The notes below the pieces were generated by a model, which had not been told where the DNA came from, ran no database searches, and was given only the letters and a program-made list of their open reading frames with translations. Made by a program: the position numbers and the translations under genes. Below, in pieces: positions 36,372 to 46,005 of a stretch of DNA of 64,000 nt (positions are counted from its first letter, which is position 1; each line of letters opens with the position of its first letter). This stretch comes from Gammaproteobacteria bacterium Ga0074134 (GTDB lineage: Bacteria; Pseudomonadota; Gammaproteobacteria; Ga0077554; Ga007554), in assembly GCA_001464965.1 (NCBI GenBank), contig LNEJ01000014.1, positions 1 through 64,000 of the forward strand. Reading direction: 5' to 3'.

Positions 36372-36686
36372 ATGGGTAACTTTGACGAAGAACTCCGGGG
36401 CCGGCTTAACGCCGAGACCGGGAAATTGACCTTGCATGAGCTTGAGCGCCATTTTGCGCGTGGTGTAGTGGTCAAGGTTGCAATGGATCTTGACTTGGTC
36501 GAGGTCGCGGCGTCCATGTCCAAGGATGACAAGACTGCCATTGAGAGCCTGATACAGGCCGACAAGCTCGCGCGCGCATCGGTGAAAGATCTCAAGGGCT
36601 GGCATGAGCGCAGCCCAGTATTCTGGGCCGTGGTGGTCGCGCCGTGGGTACTCGTTCAAGAAGCCAAGCCCCCGCATTCCTCATAA
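36372..36686 (+). CDS. DUF2288 family protein
   Basis: 104 residues. ATG 36372 (MGNFDEELRGRLN) has AGGGA four to eight bases upstream and is preferred over a TTG at 36357. Blocks LTLHELERHFARGVVV and HERSPVFWAVVVAPWVLVQE match the DUF2288 family of gammaproteobacteria and cyanobacteria; function is unknown. A perfect TATAAT (36343-36348) lies about 24 bases upstream, but the -35 region is weak. Confidence 0.8.
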   Translation: MGNFDEELRGRLNAETGKLTLHELERHFARGVVVKVAMDLDLVEVAASMSKDDKTAIESLIQADKLARASVKDLKGWHERSPVFWAVVVAPWVLVQEAKPPHSS

Positions 36687-36737
36687 GCAGGCGTTGACGG
36701 CCTCGCTAAACGAAAAATCTTGCCAAGCATCACAATG

Positions 36738-36949
36738 ATCCTAGAAACGGCAGTTGACCGCTTCTTTGGACGATTAGCAATATGTTTTAGATGGGTTTTG
36801 TCATACCCTGCGGACTCATCTGTTTGGTGAGTCCGCTACGGGGCGGATTGCACGATTTTCAGTGCGCATGGCAGCGTTGCAACTCCTTGGAATGGAACAA
36901 CCATTCCGCGTCGTTGCGCCTTACACCGTTCAACTGCCGTTTCTAGGAT
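36738..36949. repeat. Family 2 MITE-like element, copy A (212 bp)
   Basis: Bounded by perfect 20-bp inverted repeats: ATCCTAGAAACGGCAGTTGA at 36738-36757 and its reverse complement at 36930-36949. Internal sequence matches the copy at 51360-51599 in long blocks, including GGAATGG...CCATTCC nested inside GTTGCAAC...GTCGTTGCGCC. No open frame of useful length and no transposase. It sits between a DUF2288 gene and the tRNA-Ile2 gene (276-bp gap). Most likely a non-autonomous element or a family of structured intergenic repeats. Confidence 0.8.
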
Positions 36950-36962
36950 GATTTGATTTTAT

Positions 36963-37039
<77 letters not shown>

Positions 37040-37147
37040 TGGATAGAAAAGGGAGTATACCGCTGAAGCGGGTCTCTCGTCATCCTGGATGCGCAAAAAA
37101 ACTATCTCATCAGGCGGCTATAATACCGCCTGATGAGATTTACCCGG

Positions 37148-38998
37148 TTAATCCAGGAAACTGCGCAGATTTTCGGAGCGGCTGGGATGGCGCAGTTTGC
37201 GCAATGCTTTGGCTTCGATCTGGCGAATGCGCTCGCGCGTTACGTCAAACTGCTTGCCGACCTCTTCAAGCGTATGGTCGGTATTCATATCAATACCAAA
37301 GCGCATACGCAGCACCTTGGCTTCACGCGCCGTCAGCGTTTCCAGCACGCCCTGCGTAGCTTCGCGCAGACCTTCGACCGTGGCGGCATCAGGCGGGGAC
37401 ATGACATTCGGATCTTCGATGAAGTCGCCCAAATGGGAGTCTTCATCGTCGCCGATTGGCGTCTCCATGGAGATGGGCTCCTTGGCGATTTTCAACACCT
37501 TGCGCACCTTGTCCTCCGGCATTTCCATCTTGACCGCCAGTTCTTCAGGCGTGGGTTCGCGCCCCATCTCTTGCAAGAGCTGACGCGAGATACGATTGAG
37601 CTTGTTGATGGTCTCAATCATATGCACGGGAATACGGATCGTCCTCGCCTGGTCCGCAATGGAGCGCGTGATCGCCTGCCGTATCCACCAGGTCGCGTAG
37701 GTGGAGAACTTGTAACCGCGACGATATTCAAATTTATCCACCGCCTTCATCAGGCCGATATTACCTTCCTGGATCAGATCCAGGAACTGCAAGCCACGGT
37801 TGGTGTACTTTTTGGCTATGGAAATCACAAGACGAAGATTCGCCTCAACCATTTCCTTCTTGGCACGCCGCGCCTTGGCTTCGCCGATAGAGATCTTGCG
37901 GTTGACATCCTTGATCTCGTGGATACCCAAGCCGCATTCATCCTGTATGGCAATCAGCCGGTTCTGTGCAGACAGAATAGCCTCAGCATGCTGCTCGAGC
38001 ACCCGTGAATAATCACGCTTGGCCTTGATTTGCCGTGTCAACCACTCCAGGTCGGTTTCATTGTCCGGAAAAGAGGTAATGAAATCCTTGCGCGGCATAT
38101 GTGCCTGGCCCACGCAAATGTCCATGATCACCCGTTCGTGGGCGCGTATGCGATCCATCGTTTCCCGCAGCCTGTTGACCAGGCGATCTATCTGAAGCGG
38201 CGCAAGCTTGATCTCCAGGAGCGCGTCGGAAAGCTCCTGACGGCATTTTACGGCTTTGGCATGTCCCCGGCCGTGCTTCTCGGATGCTGCCATGAATTTC
38301 TCATGCAGTTCACGCAGATTGGCAAAACGCGCACGCGCCTCTTCAGGATCCAGCCCGGTATCAACGTCGTCCAGCTCGGCGTCGACATCCGCCGTTTCCT
38401 CTTCATCATCATCGGGGATGTCGGCCGCGGCAAATTCGGGTTCTTTTTCAAAGTCCGCAGCGGGAAGATCACCCTCGGCCACAGCGGGATCAATATAACC
38501 TCGGATCACCTCGGTAAGACGAATTTCACCGGCCTGCACCCTGTCATGCTGCCGTATCAGCTCGGCAATCGTCTCGGGGTACGTGGCGAGCGAGGACAAC
38601 ACCTGGCCCAGGCCGTCTTCGATTCGCTTGGCAATCTGGATCTCACCCTCACGGGTAAGCAGTTCGACCGTTCCCATCTCGCGCATATACATGCGCACCG
38701 GGTCGGTAGTGCGGCCGAATTCACCATCGACGCTCGCCAGCGCCGCCGCCGCTTCTTCCGCCGCATCCTCATCTGCGGCAACGGCAGTATCGGCCAGCAA
38801 CAAGGCATCGGCATCGGGCGCAACTTCATGCACCGGGATACCCATGTCATTGATCATGCTGATGATGTCTTCGATCTGTTCGGGATCGACGATCTCATCC
38901 GGCAGGTGATCGTTGACCTCGCGATAGGTAAGAAACCCTTGTTCCTTGCCTTTTGCGATTAATAGTTTTAACTGCGACTGTTGCTGTTCCTGATTCAT
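37148..38998 (-). CDS. rpoD: RNA polymerase sigma-70 factor RpoD
   Basis: Primary sigma factor. The 616 residues include region 1.1 at the N-terminus ([19 protein letters not shown]), an acidic non-conserved insert rich in Asp/Glu (about 185-225), and region 2 with [12 protein letters not shown] and [15 protein letters not shown]. Region 4 contains [20 protein letters not shown] for -35 recognition. It lies in the standard rpsU-dnaG-rpoD order, 134 bp after dnaG, a gap that may hold a separate promoter such as the heat-shock promoter known within E. coli dnaG; I see no clear one. Confidence 0.98.
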   Translation of the reverse strand: MNQEQQQSQLKLLIAKGKEQGFLTYREVNDHLPDEIVDPEQIEDIISMINDMGIPVHEVAPDADALLLADTAVAADEDAAEEAAAALASVDGEFGRTTDPVRMYMREMGTVELLTREGEIQIAKRIEDGLGQVLSSLATYPETIAELIRQHDRVQAGEIRLTEVIRGYIDPAVAEGDLPAADFEKEPEFAAADIPDDDEEETADVDAELDDVDTGLDPEEARARFANLRELHEKFMAASEKHGRGHAKAVKCRQELSDALLEIKLAPLQIDRLVNRLRETMDRIRAHERVIMDICVGQAHMPRKDFITSFPDNETDLEWLTRQIKAKRDYSRVLEQHAEAILSAQNRLIAIQDECGLGIHEIKDVNRKISIGEAKARRAKKEMVEANLRLVISIAKKYTNRGLQFLDLIQEGNIGLMKAVDKFEYRRGYKFSTYATWWIRQAITRSIADQARTIRIPVHMIETINKLNRISRQLLQEMGREPTPEELAVKMEMPEDKVRKVLKIAKEPISMETPIGDDEDSHLGDFIEDPNVMSPPDAATVEGLREATQGVLETLTAREAKVLRMRFGIDMNTDHTLEEVGKQFDVTRERIRQIEAKALRKLRHPSRSENLRSFLD

Positions 38999-39132
38999 AT
39001 TACCCAGTAGTCTTTAGGTTTAAGGTTGATTGAACTCAGCAAAAATAACTTTCTATCTTACACTAAGCCGCATGTCATGCAAACGAAACCTGCAAATTAA
39101 GCCAAACGTTCCTCCGCACACGCAGGATGGAA

Positions 39133-40917
39133 TCATCCAGAGCTTCCCTTTTTTTCGCTGGCCGCTTCCTGCTCGCCTCTCGAAAGCAACCGGCCCAATT
39201 CGCCTCTCTCCTCAGCGCTCAGACCCTCCAGACGCTCCTTGTGCAGCAAGTTCTCGACAAATTGCTCAATGCGCTGCTCACGCAGGCGCCTCATCACACC
39301 GCCAAATTCCGCTTCCACGCCCTCGGGCAAGGTAGGGGTCCACTGCGCCAATGTAGCCAGATAATGACCTTCCTTGGTATCGCGCCAGCGCTCTAGAAGG
39401 GCGCCAACCTTTAAATGAGGCTGCGCATGCAGTAATTCAAGCAATTCTTCCAGTAAGCGTACTCCGGGAACATCAAGATCCCTCAACCACCTTGTATCAC
39501 CCGCCCGAAGCGCCAGATCCGGCCTGTAAAGCAGCAACTCAATCGCCATGCGCACGGGCGAACGGCTGCCAGCCTGTCTGGCCGGCATGGCTGCGGGCCG
39601 TCGCGGCGCTCTGGCATCAACCTTGCCGCCGCTCACCATACCCGCCAGCGCCACGGCATCCATGCGCGCCACCTCAGCCAGCCGCGCCATCATCATATGC
39701 TTGAACGCGCCCTCCGGCACATTGGACAATTGGGGGCGAACAAGTTCCACCAGCCGGGCGCGTCCATCCATGCTTGATATATCGGCCTGTTTGGTCAAAC
39801 TGGTATAAAAAAAAGTCGAAAGTGGGATCGAGTTCTCAATACGCGCCTCAAAACCCCCTTGACCTTCCTTGCGGACCAGCGTATCGGGATCCTCCCCTTC
39901 GGGCAGAAACATGAAGCGCGCGGTTCGCCCATCGGTCATCAACGGCAGGGCGTTTTGCACCGCCCGCCACGCCGCGTCGCGTCCGGCGCGGTCGCCGTCA
40001 AAACAGAACACCACCTCAGGGACAACACGGAAGATGCGCTCCAGGTGCTCGCGCGTGATGGCGGTGCCCAGGGTTGCCACCGCATTGCGAACGCCGAACT
40101 GCGCCAGCGCCACGACATCCATGTATCCCTCCACCACCAGCAGCCGGTCAAGCTGGCGCGACGCCTTGCGCGCCTCATACAAACCGTAGAGTTCACGACC
40201 TTTGTGGAACACTGGCGTCTCGGGCGAATTGAGGTATTTGGGCGTATCGTCCCCCAGCACCCGCCCGCCAAAACCGATGACACGGCCACGCCCATCACGG
40301 ATTGGGAACATGATGCGGTCGCGGAAACGGTCGTAATAACCACCACCTTCTTTCTCTATCAGCAAGCCCGCCTCCGCCAACCGCGCCTGGGATGGGGGAT
40401 TCCCTCCCTGCGCGCGCAACAGGTTGTCCCAGCCCGGCGGGGCGAAGCCGATATCGAATTCGGCGGCGATTTCGCCACTCAGGCCCCGCCCTTTCAAGTA
40501 ATCGGTTGCACGCCGCGCCTGGGAATGTTCGCGCAACTGCCGACGGTAGAAAACAGACGCCTGGGCAAGCAGCTCATACAGATCCTTACCCCTGGCCGCC
40601 ACAACAGAGTCCGGGGCTGTCTGCGGCACCTGCATCCCGGCGCGCGCCGCAAGATCATGGACGGCTTCAACAAAATCCATGCGCTCGTATTCCATCAAAA
40701 AGCCGATGGCAGTGCCGTGCGCACCGCAACCGAAACAATGATAGAACTGTTTTTCAGGGCTGACGGTAAATGAAGGGGTCTTTTCGTCGTGAAACGGGCA
40801 GCGTGCCGTGTAGTTGCTGCCCGCCTTGCGCAAAGGGACGCGCGCATCGATCACCTCGACGATATCGACGCGCGCCATTAACTCATCGATAAACTGCTGG
40901 GGAATTCTGCCTGCCAT
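39133..40917 (-). CDS. dnaG: DNA primase DnaG
   Basis: Synthesises RNA primers for replication. An N-terminal CHC2 zinc finger (CPFHDEKTPSF, then FHCFGCG-like YHCFGCGAHG) covers residues about 35-65. The TOPRIM catalytic core has VVEGYMDVVAL and FCFDGDRAGRDA with the metal acidic residues. A C-terminal helicase-binding domain fills the last 140 residues. At 594 residues it is normal. Placed between yqeY and rpoD on the same strand. Confidence 0.97.
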   Translation of the reverse strand: MAGRIPQQFIDELMARVDIVEVIDARVPLRKAGSNYTARCPFHDEKTPSFTVSPEKQFYHCFGCGAHGTAIGFLMEYERMDFVEAVHDLAARAGMQVPQTAPDSVVAARGKDLYELLAQASVFYRRQLREHSQARRATDYLKGRGLSGEIAAEFDIGFAPPGWDNLLRAQGGNPPSQARLAEAGLLIEKEGGGYYDRFRDRIMFPIRDGRGRVIGFGGRVLGDDTPKYLNSPETPVFHKGRELYGLYEARKASRQLDRLLVVEGYMDVVALAQFGVRNAVATLGTAITREHLERIFRVVPEVVFCFDGDRAGRDAAWRAVQNALPLMTDGRTARFMFLPEGEDPDTLVRKEGQGGFEARIENSIPLSTFFYTSLTKQADISSMDGRARLVELVRPQLSNVPEGAFKHMMMARLAEVARMDAVALAGMVSGGKVDARAPRRPAAMPARQAGSRSPVRMAIELLLYRPDLALRAGDTRWLRDLDVPGVRLLEELLELLHAQPHLKVGALLERWRDTKEGHYLATLAQWTPTLPEGVEAEFGGVMRRLREQRIEQFVENLLHKERLEGLSAEERGELGRLLSRGEQEAASEKKGSSG

Positions 40918-41022
40918 GCGCTATTGTAAGCTTCCAGCGCTGCGCCTGCGAGGGCAGGGGGAGAGAAATTCTGAAGCTCGCGGATGAAGTCCTCATTCAC
41001 GAAGCTTGCCAAGCGGCTTTTA

Positions 41023-41499
41023 TCAGGGGGACGGAAACAACGCAGTCAAGGTAGTTTTGATCTTGGCGCCCACCACGCCCATATCGGCACGGCCCTGGAC
41101 GCGCGGCTTGAGCGCCGCCATGATCTTGCCCATGTCCTTGGCCGAGGTGGCGCCGCTGGCGGCTATCGCCTCGTCAATCAGCGCGCCGATCTCCGCCTCG
41201 CTGAGCTGGGCAGGGAGATATTCCTGGATCAGGCCTATTTCAAAAGCCTCTTGCGCGGCAAGCTCGGCGCGCCCCGCCGCCTCATACTGGCTGAAAGAAT
41301 CGCGCCGCTGCTTGATCATCTTGTCAAGTATGGCAAGGACTTGCGCATCATCAAGGGAGATGCGCTCGTCGACTTCGCGCTGTTTGAGCGCCGCCAGGAT
41401 CAGGCGAATCACGCCCAATCGCTCTTTCTCCTTGGCGCGCATTGCGGACTTCATGTCGTCCTCAATGCGCTGCTTCAGGCTCTGCTCACTGCTCGCCAT
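41023..41499 (-). CDS. yqeY: GatB/YqeY domain protein
   Basis: 158 residues, helical, of the YqeY family, which resembles the tail of the tRNA amidotransferase subunit GatB; its own role is not settled. It begins MASSEQSLKQRIEDDMKSAM and contains LPAQLSEAEIGALIDEAIA and the ending MGVVGAKIKTTLTALF, all typical. An in-frame start at 41526 adds nine unconserved residues; the ATG at 41499 has GGGGG four bases upstream. It lies between rpsU and dnaG as in Pseudomonas and relatives. Confidence 0.93.
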   Translation of the reverse strand: MASSEQSLKQRIEDDMKSAMRAKEKERLGVIRLILAALKQREVDERISLDDAQVLAILDKMIKQRRDSFSQYEAAGRAELAAQEAFEIGLIQEYLPAQLSEAEIGALIDEAIAASGATSAKDMGKIMAALKPRVQGRADMGVVGAKIKTTLTALFPSP

Positions 41500-41557
41500 A
41501 ATACCCCCACGCAGGAGCGGGCACAAAATCCGCCCCTGTAGCCTGCCAGGAAAAAGC

Positions 41558-41773
41558 CTAATACATGCGCACCCGTTTGGTAATATCGCGCGAGGACTTC
41601 TTGAGCTGCCGCTTCACCGCCGCCGCCGCCTTGCGCTTGCGCACCGAGGTTGGCTTTTCGTAGAACTCACGAGCACGGACGTCAGCCAATGTGCCGGCCT
41701 TTTCACATGTTCTCTTAAAACGACGCAAAGCGACTTCAAACGGCTCGTTCTCTCTTACGCGAACTAATGGCAT
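41558..41773 (-). CDS. rpsU: 30S ribosomal protein bS21
   Basis: 71 residues, strongly basic: [20 protein letters not shown] is the bS21 N-terminus, followed by RREFYEKPT-like [16 protein letters not shown]. First gene of the macromolecular-synthesis cluster, with GAGG before the ATG at 41773. The 127-bp gap upstream to moeB contains a T-rich stretch (GCGCGGTTTTTTT on the minus strand), possibly the moeB terminator, and presumably the rpsU promoter. Confidence 0.97.
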   Translation of the reverse strand: MPLVRVRENEPFEVALRRFKRTCEKAGTLADVRAREFYEKPTSVRKRKAAAAVKRQLKKSSRDITKRVRMY

Positions 41774-41900
41774 CTATAAACCTCAACAAATGAAAAATGG
41801 ATAAAAATCAATACAAAACTTAAAAAAACCGCGCTTGGGCAACTACTTGCAACCGATTAAACCGCCAATTCTAATCCCAAAACATCAGGGATGCAAAGAT

Positions 41901-42653
41901 TTATGCTTGGCGCGCGGCACACACCGGACAAGCCGGGTCTTGCGATAGCCGGATCGTCCGCCAGTTCATGGTGAGCGCATCCAGCAGCATCAGCCGCCCG
42001 GCCAGGGTATCGCCAATGTCAAGCAATAGCTTGAGGGTTTCCGCAACCTGGATACTGGCGATAATGCCGGCGGCAGGGGCAAACACACCGCCCTGGCCGC
42101 ACGTCTCGGCGGCCTCTCCATCCTCCTTGTACAAACAGCGGTAGCAGGGGCTGCCAGGCTGATCCGCGCGAAACACCGTCACCTGCCCTTCCATGCGGAT
42201 CACGGAACCGGATACGAGGGGCGTCTTTTCCATCACACAGGCTTCGTTGAGCGCGAAGCGCGTGGCAAAATTATCACTGGCATCAACCACCACATCGGCA
42301 AGCCGCACCTGCTCGCGCAGCGCCTCTCCGGACAGGCGCGCATTGATGGCGCTGACTTCGATGCCCGGGTTGAGCGCCAGCATGACATCCCTGGCGGAAC
42401 TGACCTTGTCGCGCCCCACGTCGGCGGTGCGGTGGACGATCTGGCGCTGGAGATTGGTAAGATCAACCTGATCGTCGTCGCTGATCACCACATGACCGAC
42501 GCCGCTGCTCGCCAGATACATCACCACCGGCGACCCCAAACCACCCACGCCGATCACCAGCACCCGCGAGCGCAGCAATTTTTCCTGCCCCGCAAAGTCG
42601 ATCTGGGACAACAGGATATGACGGCTATAGCGCCTTAACTGTTCATCATTCAC
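41901..42653 (-). CDS. moeB: Molybdopterin-synthase adenylyltransferase MoeB
   Basis: E1-like enzyme that adenylates the C-terminal glycine of MoaD. The Rossmann nucleotide loop GVGGLGSPVVMYLASSGVG is intact, followed by DLTNLQRQIVH, and zinc cysteines sit in CYRCLY and CPVC. The 250-residue length lacks a rhodanese domain, typical of MoeB; HesA or ThiF are alternatives, but the nearby moaACDE genes argue for MoeB. It begins 12 bp after the kelch gene, so the two are probably cotranscribed. Confidence 0.88.
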   Translation of the reverse strand: MNDEQLRRYSRHILLSQIDFAGQEKLLRSRVLVIGVGGLGSPVVMYLASSGVGHVVISDDDQVDLTNLQRQIVHRTADVGRDKVSSARDVMLALNPGIEVSAINARLSGEALREQVRLADVVVDASDNFATRFALNEACVMEKTPLVSGSVIRMEGQVTVFRADQPGSPCYRCLYKEDGEAAETCGQGGVFAPAAGIIASIQVAETLKLLLDIGDTLAGRLMLLDALTMNWRTIRLSQDPACPVCAARQA

Positions 42654-42665
42654 AACAGAGCACGC

Positions 42666-43601
42666 TTAACCGCACGTGTAGACATAAAAAGCATCCACCG
42701 GAACGCGCGCGTTATCGGCCCATCCACCTATCAAATAAGCGGATCTGCCTACCACCGCAACCCCCATTGCCGCCAGCGTGCCCGGCATGGGGCCGACTTG
42801 ATGCCACACGCCCGCTTCAGCGTCATAATAAGCGGCGCGGTCATGGATGCCATCGCCGCTGTACCCGCCAAAGATGAAGATTTTCCCATCCAGGATACAG
42901 GCGCCCAGGCCTGCTGCGGTCCATGGCAGTACCAGCGTCTCGTCCCTCACCCATACACCTTGCGCCGGATCATAAGATTCCACAAAGTCGAAGTTATTAA
43001 AGCCCTTGCTGCTGAAAGCTACTCCGCCCATCGTCAATATCTTCCCCCCGGAGACGACGGCGGTGAGAGCGAACCTTGGCGTGGGCAATGGGGCAATCTC
43101 CTCCCACCCCCCTTTCGTAATGTCCAGGCGCTCACAGAAATCAAAACCCGGGTCGGTTTGCGGCCCGCCCTGCGTGGCGTCCGGATGATGCCCACCCATT
43201 ACATAGATGCAACCATCGAGATACGCCACCGCCGGGTAATCATGCGGCCTCAGCAGATCAGGGCCACGCTCCCACGCATCCCGCCCGGGGTAATAAATTT
43301 CGACCTCTGTCAAAAAACGGAATGTCCCATTTGACTGCTTGAATCCCCCGCCCATCACATAAATACGATCACCAACAGTGACTGCCACCGTCCCCGACCT
43401 CAACGTAGGCATATCCGCGCGCTTTTCCCAAACCCCAGTGGCAGGATCGTACATCCGGGTCAAATTCATGCTGGCGAAATTCACGCCGCCGCCGCCAAAG
43501 GTATAAATTTTATTTTCATGGACAACCACCGACGGGTGAGACCGCGCGACATCCAGAGGCCCCTTGCTAACCCATCCGCCCGAACAAAAAGCATCTCCCA
43601 T
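42666..43601 (-). CDS. Six-blade kelch-repeat protein
   Basis: 311 residues with six kelch repeats, each ending in a hydrophobic strand plus GG: IYTFGGGG, IYVMGGG, IYVMGGH, ILTMGGV, IFIFGGY and AYLIGGW. Conserved Tyr/Trp appear between them (YDPATGVWEKRADMP). Six blades make a closed beta-propeller, a scaffold for binding or sometimes catalysis. No signal peptide, so it is probably cytoplasmic; an early Cys (FCSGG) is present. It has AGAGGG seven bases before the ATG and precedes moeB, which suggests but does not prove a link to molybdoenzymes. Confidence 0.85.
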   Translation of the reverse strand: MGDAFCSGGWVSKGPLDVARSHPSVVVHENKIYTFGGGGVNFASMNLTRMYDPATGVWEKRADMPTLRSGTVAVTVGDRIYVMGGGFKQSNGTFRFLTEVEIYYPGRDAWERGPDLLRPHDYPAVAYLDGCIYVMGGHHPDATQGGPQTDPGFDFCERLDITKGGWEEIAPLPTPRFALTAVVSGGKILTMGGVAFSSKGFNNFDFVESYDPAQGVWVRDETLVLPWTAAGLGACILDGKIFIFGGYSGDGIHDRAAYYDAEAGVWHQVGPMPGTLAAMGVAVVGRSAYLIGGWADNARVPVDAFYVYTCG

Positions 43602-44070
43602 ACAACAGCCCTCTTTTAAGTAGTTAACATATTAAATTATAATTGTTTTTTATTGAGAAACACCCCGCCGCCATCCATGCCATCCTATCACCAGCAACAA
43701 AAAAACCAAAAATTAAACCATCAATACTCTATAAAACGAGCTCCATTTATGGTAAAAAAAGCGGGTTGGGGTAGGGCAGAGGAGCTTAAAAAGAGCGAAA
43801 AACTCACATAAGATCCTTTTTAATATACAAAAACAACTAAAACATAACACAAGAATAACCGATACATAAGTTAGATACGCACACAATACGGCCTTGCAAG
43901 ATAAAGAAATGACATTGAATATGCCCAAACGCTCTTTTAGTCACCAAACGTCAGGGCAGCCATATTGGCTATTGCAGGGTTTTTCGTGTATGTTACTAAT
44001 ATCTGACTATAATGCTAGGTTATTCACGTGTTGGCGAAACCCACTCACTCAACCCTGAGGAGACAAAACC
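43602..44070. other. AT-rich intergenic region between kelch gene and moaA
   Basis: 469 bases without a convincing gene, clearly richer in A and T than the surroundings (about 43620-43960). On the minus strand ATTATAATT near 43635 could be the -10 of the kelch-moeB transcript. On the plus strand TATAAT at 44008-44013 lies 57 bases before moaA, with a poor -35. I could not fit the Moco riboswitch consensus to the moaA leader. An open frame at 43713-43928 looks like a composition artefact. Confidence 0.5.
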
Positions 44071-45153
44071 GTGCTCCATAACAGCTCTCTTAACAACAGC
44101 TTGAGCGTGGCTCCGCAGGCGCCTGCCAGCGTCCAGACGACCTCGCTTCCACCCCTTCAAGACGCCTTTGGGCGCACGTTCGACTATGTACGGATTGCCG
44201 TCACGGATCGATGCAACCTGCGCTGCACGTATTGCATGCCGGAAGAAGGCGTCGAATTCAAGCATAAGGATTCCGTCCTAAACGCTGAAGAAACCATGCG
44301 CATTATTTCGGTGCTTGCCAAGATCGGCATAAAAAAGGTGCGTTTTACCGGGGGTGAGCCGACCATCCGCAAGGATATCGTCGATCTCGTCGCAGGCGCG
44401 GCGTCGACCCCAGGCATCAAAGGAGTGCATCTCACCACCAACGGCCTACTGCTGCACCGCTACGCCAAAGACCTGCTCAATGCCGGACTCACCGGACTCA
44501 ACCTTAGCCTGGACAGCATGGATGCCGACCGCTTCATGCGCATCACACGCCGCACCGGTGTCAATACGGTGCTCGACAACATCCAGTTAGCGCTGGACAT
44601 GGGTTTTCCCCGCGTCAAGGTCAACGTCGTGCTGATGCGCGGCTTCAACGAAGACGAACTGGAGAAGTTTACCTCCTACACAAAAGACCATGCAGTTACT
44701 GTGCGATTTATCGAATTCATGCCGTTCGATGCAGAGCAGATCTGGGGCAGCGGCGACCATTTCGCCAGCGCGGAGAGCATTGTTGCACGCATTCATGCGC
44801 TTTACCCTGATATCGGCCCTGCTCCGGGCACACGCACCGAACATCATATTTTCAAAGTCCCCGGCTGGGCAGGCAAAATCGCCGTCATTCCCGCCTTCAC
44901 CCGCAGCCTGTGCGGCAATTGCTCGCGCATCCGCGTCACCGCCGATGGCAGCATCCGCAACTGCCTGTACTCCGATGACGAGTACAATCTCAGGGAAGTC
45001 ATGCGCGAGGGCGGGACGGATGATGACATGATCGCGCTGTTCCGAAAGGCATTCGCCGACAAGGCCATCGACGGCTATGAGTCGAAAAAGCGATCCGACT
45101 CTAAAATCAGCCTTTCCCCGCACCGCGGCAGCATGACCCAGATCGGCGGCTAA
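44071..45153 (+). CDS. moaA: GTP 3',8-cyclase MoaA
   Basis: Radical-SAM enzyme for the first step of molybdopterin synthesis. The N-terminal cluster motif is [12 protein letters not shown] (Cys-X3-Cys-X2-Cys), the C-terminal cluster uses the cysteines of [14 protein letters not shown] and CLYSDDE, and the protein ends GSMTQIGG, the conserved GG tail. The start is GTG at 44071 with GAGGAG eight bases upstream; an N-terminal 30-residue extension precedes the domain. First gene of moaA-C-D-E. 360 residues. Confidence 0.96.
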   Translation: MLHNSSLNNSLSVAPQAPASVQTTSLPPLQDAFGRTFDYVRIAVTDRCNLRCTYCMPEEGVEFKHKDSVLNAEETMRIISVLAKIGIKKVRFTGGEPTIRKDIVDLVAGAASTPGIKGVHLTTNGLLLHRYAKDLLNAGLTGLNLSLDSMDADRFMRITRRTGVNTVLDNIQLALDMGFPRVKVNVVLMRGFNEDELEKFTSYTKDHAVTVRFIEFMPFDAEQIWGSGDHFASAESIVARIHALYPDIGPAPGTRTEHHIFKVPGWAGKIAVIPAFTRSLCGNCSRIRVTADGSIRNCLYSDDEYNLREVMREGGTDDDMIALFRKAFADKAIDGYESKKRSDSKISLSPHRGSMTQIGG

Positions 45154-45250
45154 ATCAGACAAGACAAGACCCAGCACCTTGCCTTGCTCGAAAGGCAAGG
45201 CGCTCGCTACAATCAATACTCCGGCCAAATTCAAGCAGGTACACAGCACA

Positions 45251-45739
45251 ATGGAAAATGAATTTACCCATTTCAACGCCAAGGGCGAGGCCCATATGGT
45301 GGATGTCGGCAACAAGGCCGTAACCCAGCGCGAGGCCGTCACCGAAGGCCGCATCTACATGAACCCAAAGACCCTGGAAATGATCATGCAGGGCACCCAT
45401 AAAAAAGGCGATGTATTGGGTATCGCACGCGTTGCCGGCATCATGGGCGCAAAGAGAACACCGGATCTGATTCCATTGTGCCATCCCATAAACTTGACTG
45501 CGGTCGAACTCGACCTGATTCCAGAGCCGGATAAAAATGCAGTGTATTGCCGTGCCGCCGTCCGCTGCGGCGGACAGACCGGTGTTGAGATGGAAGCGCT
45601 TGCCGCCGTGCAGATCGCGCTGCTAACCATCTACGACATGTGTAAAGCGGTAGACCGTGGCATGGTGATGCAGGACATCGGCCTGCTGGAAAAATCCGGC
45701 GGAAAATCGGGAACCTGGACCAAAACCGCACAAGGCTAG
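45251..45739 (+). CDS. moaC: Cyclic pyranopterin monophosphate synthase MoaC
   Basis: Converts the MoaA product to cyclic pyranopterin monophosphate. [18 protein letters not shown] and [10 protein letters not shown] and [17 protein letters not shown] are conserved MoaC blocks, with catalytic Lys and Asp/His residues in them. ATG 45251 is chosen because upstream residues (from 45179) do not look like MoaC; 162 residues is the family length. It is 97 bp after moaA and precedes moaD. Confidence 0.96.
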   Translation: MENEFTHFNAKGEAHMVDVGNKAVTQREAVTEGRIYMNPKTLEMIMQGTHKKGDVLGIARVAGIMGAKRTPDLIPLCHPINLTAVELDLIPEPDKNAVYCRAAVRCGGQTGVEMEALAAVQIALLTIYDMCKAVDRGMVMQDIGLLEKSGGKSGTWTKTAQG

Positions 45740-45766
45740 CCGCGCCAACACATTCGAGGGTTGAAT

Positions 45767-46003
45767 ATGAACATCAAAGTACGCTATTTCGCCAGTATGC
45801 GTGACCGAATGGGACGCGCCGAGGAAACCGTCTCGGTTGATGGCGACACTGTTACCGTTGCAGACCTGTGGAAAAAGGTTTCCTCCGGCCAGGACTTGCC
45901 CGGCAGCACGCTGATTGCCGTCAACATGGAATATACGGATGGTCTGGCAACCGTGAGAAACGGCGACGAAGTCGCCTTCTTTCCGCCCGTCACGGGAGGC
46001 TGA
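45767..46003 (+). CDS. moaD: Molybdopterin synthase sulfur carrier MoaD
   Basis: Ubiquitin-like carrier; its C-terminal Gly-Gly becomes a thiocarboxylate activated by MoeB. The protein ends EVAFFPPVTGG, the expected tail, and opens MNIKVRYFASMRDRMG. Start ATG 45767 gives 78 residues; a TTG two codons earlier is possible. It is 27 bp after moaC and 2 bp before moaE. Confidence 0.96.
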   Translation: MNIKVRYFASMRDRMGRAEETVSVDGDTVTVADLWKKVSSGQDLPGSTLIAVNMEYTDGLATVRNGDEVAFFPPVTGG

Positions 46004-46005
46004 TA

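Noticed and set aside
43713-43928. Open frame of 71 codons on the minus strand in the AT-rich gap
   Set aside because: Cys/Phe-rich low-quality sequence, no ribosome site, and explained by local base composition.
43900-44070. Moco riboswitch upstream of moaA
   Set aside because: The conserved loop sequences of the Moco motif could not be fitted; a covariance-model scan would be decisive.
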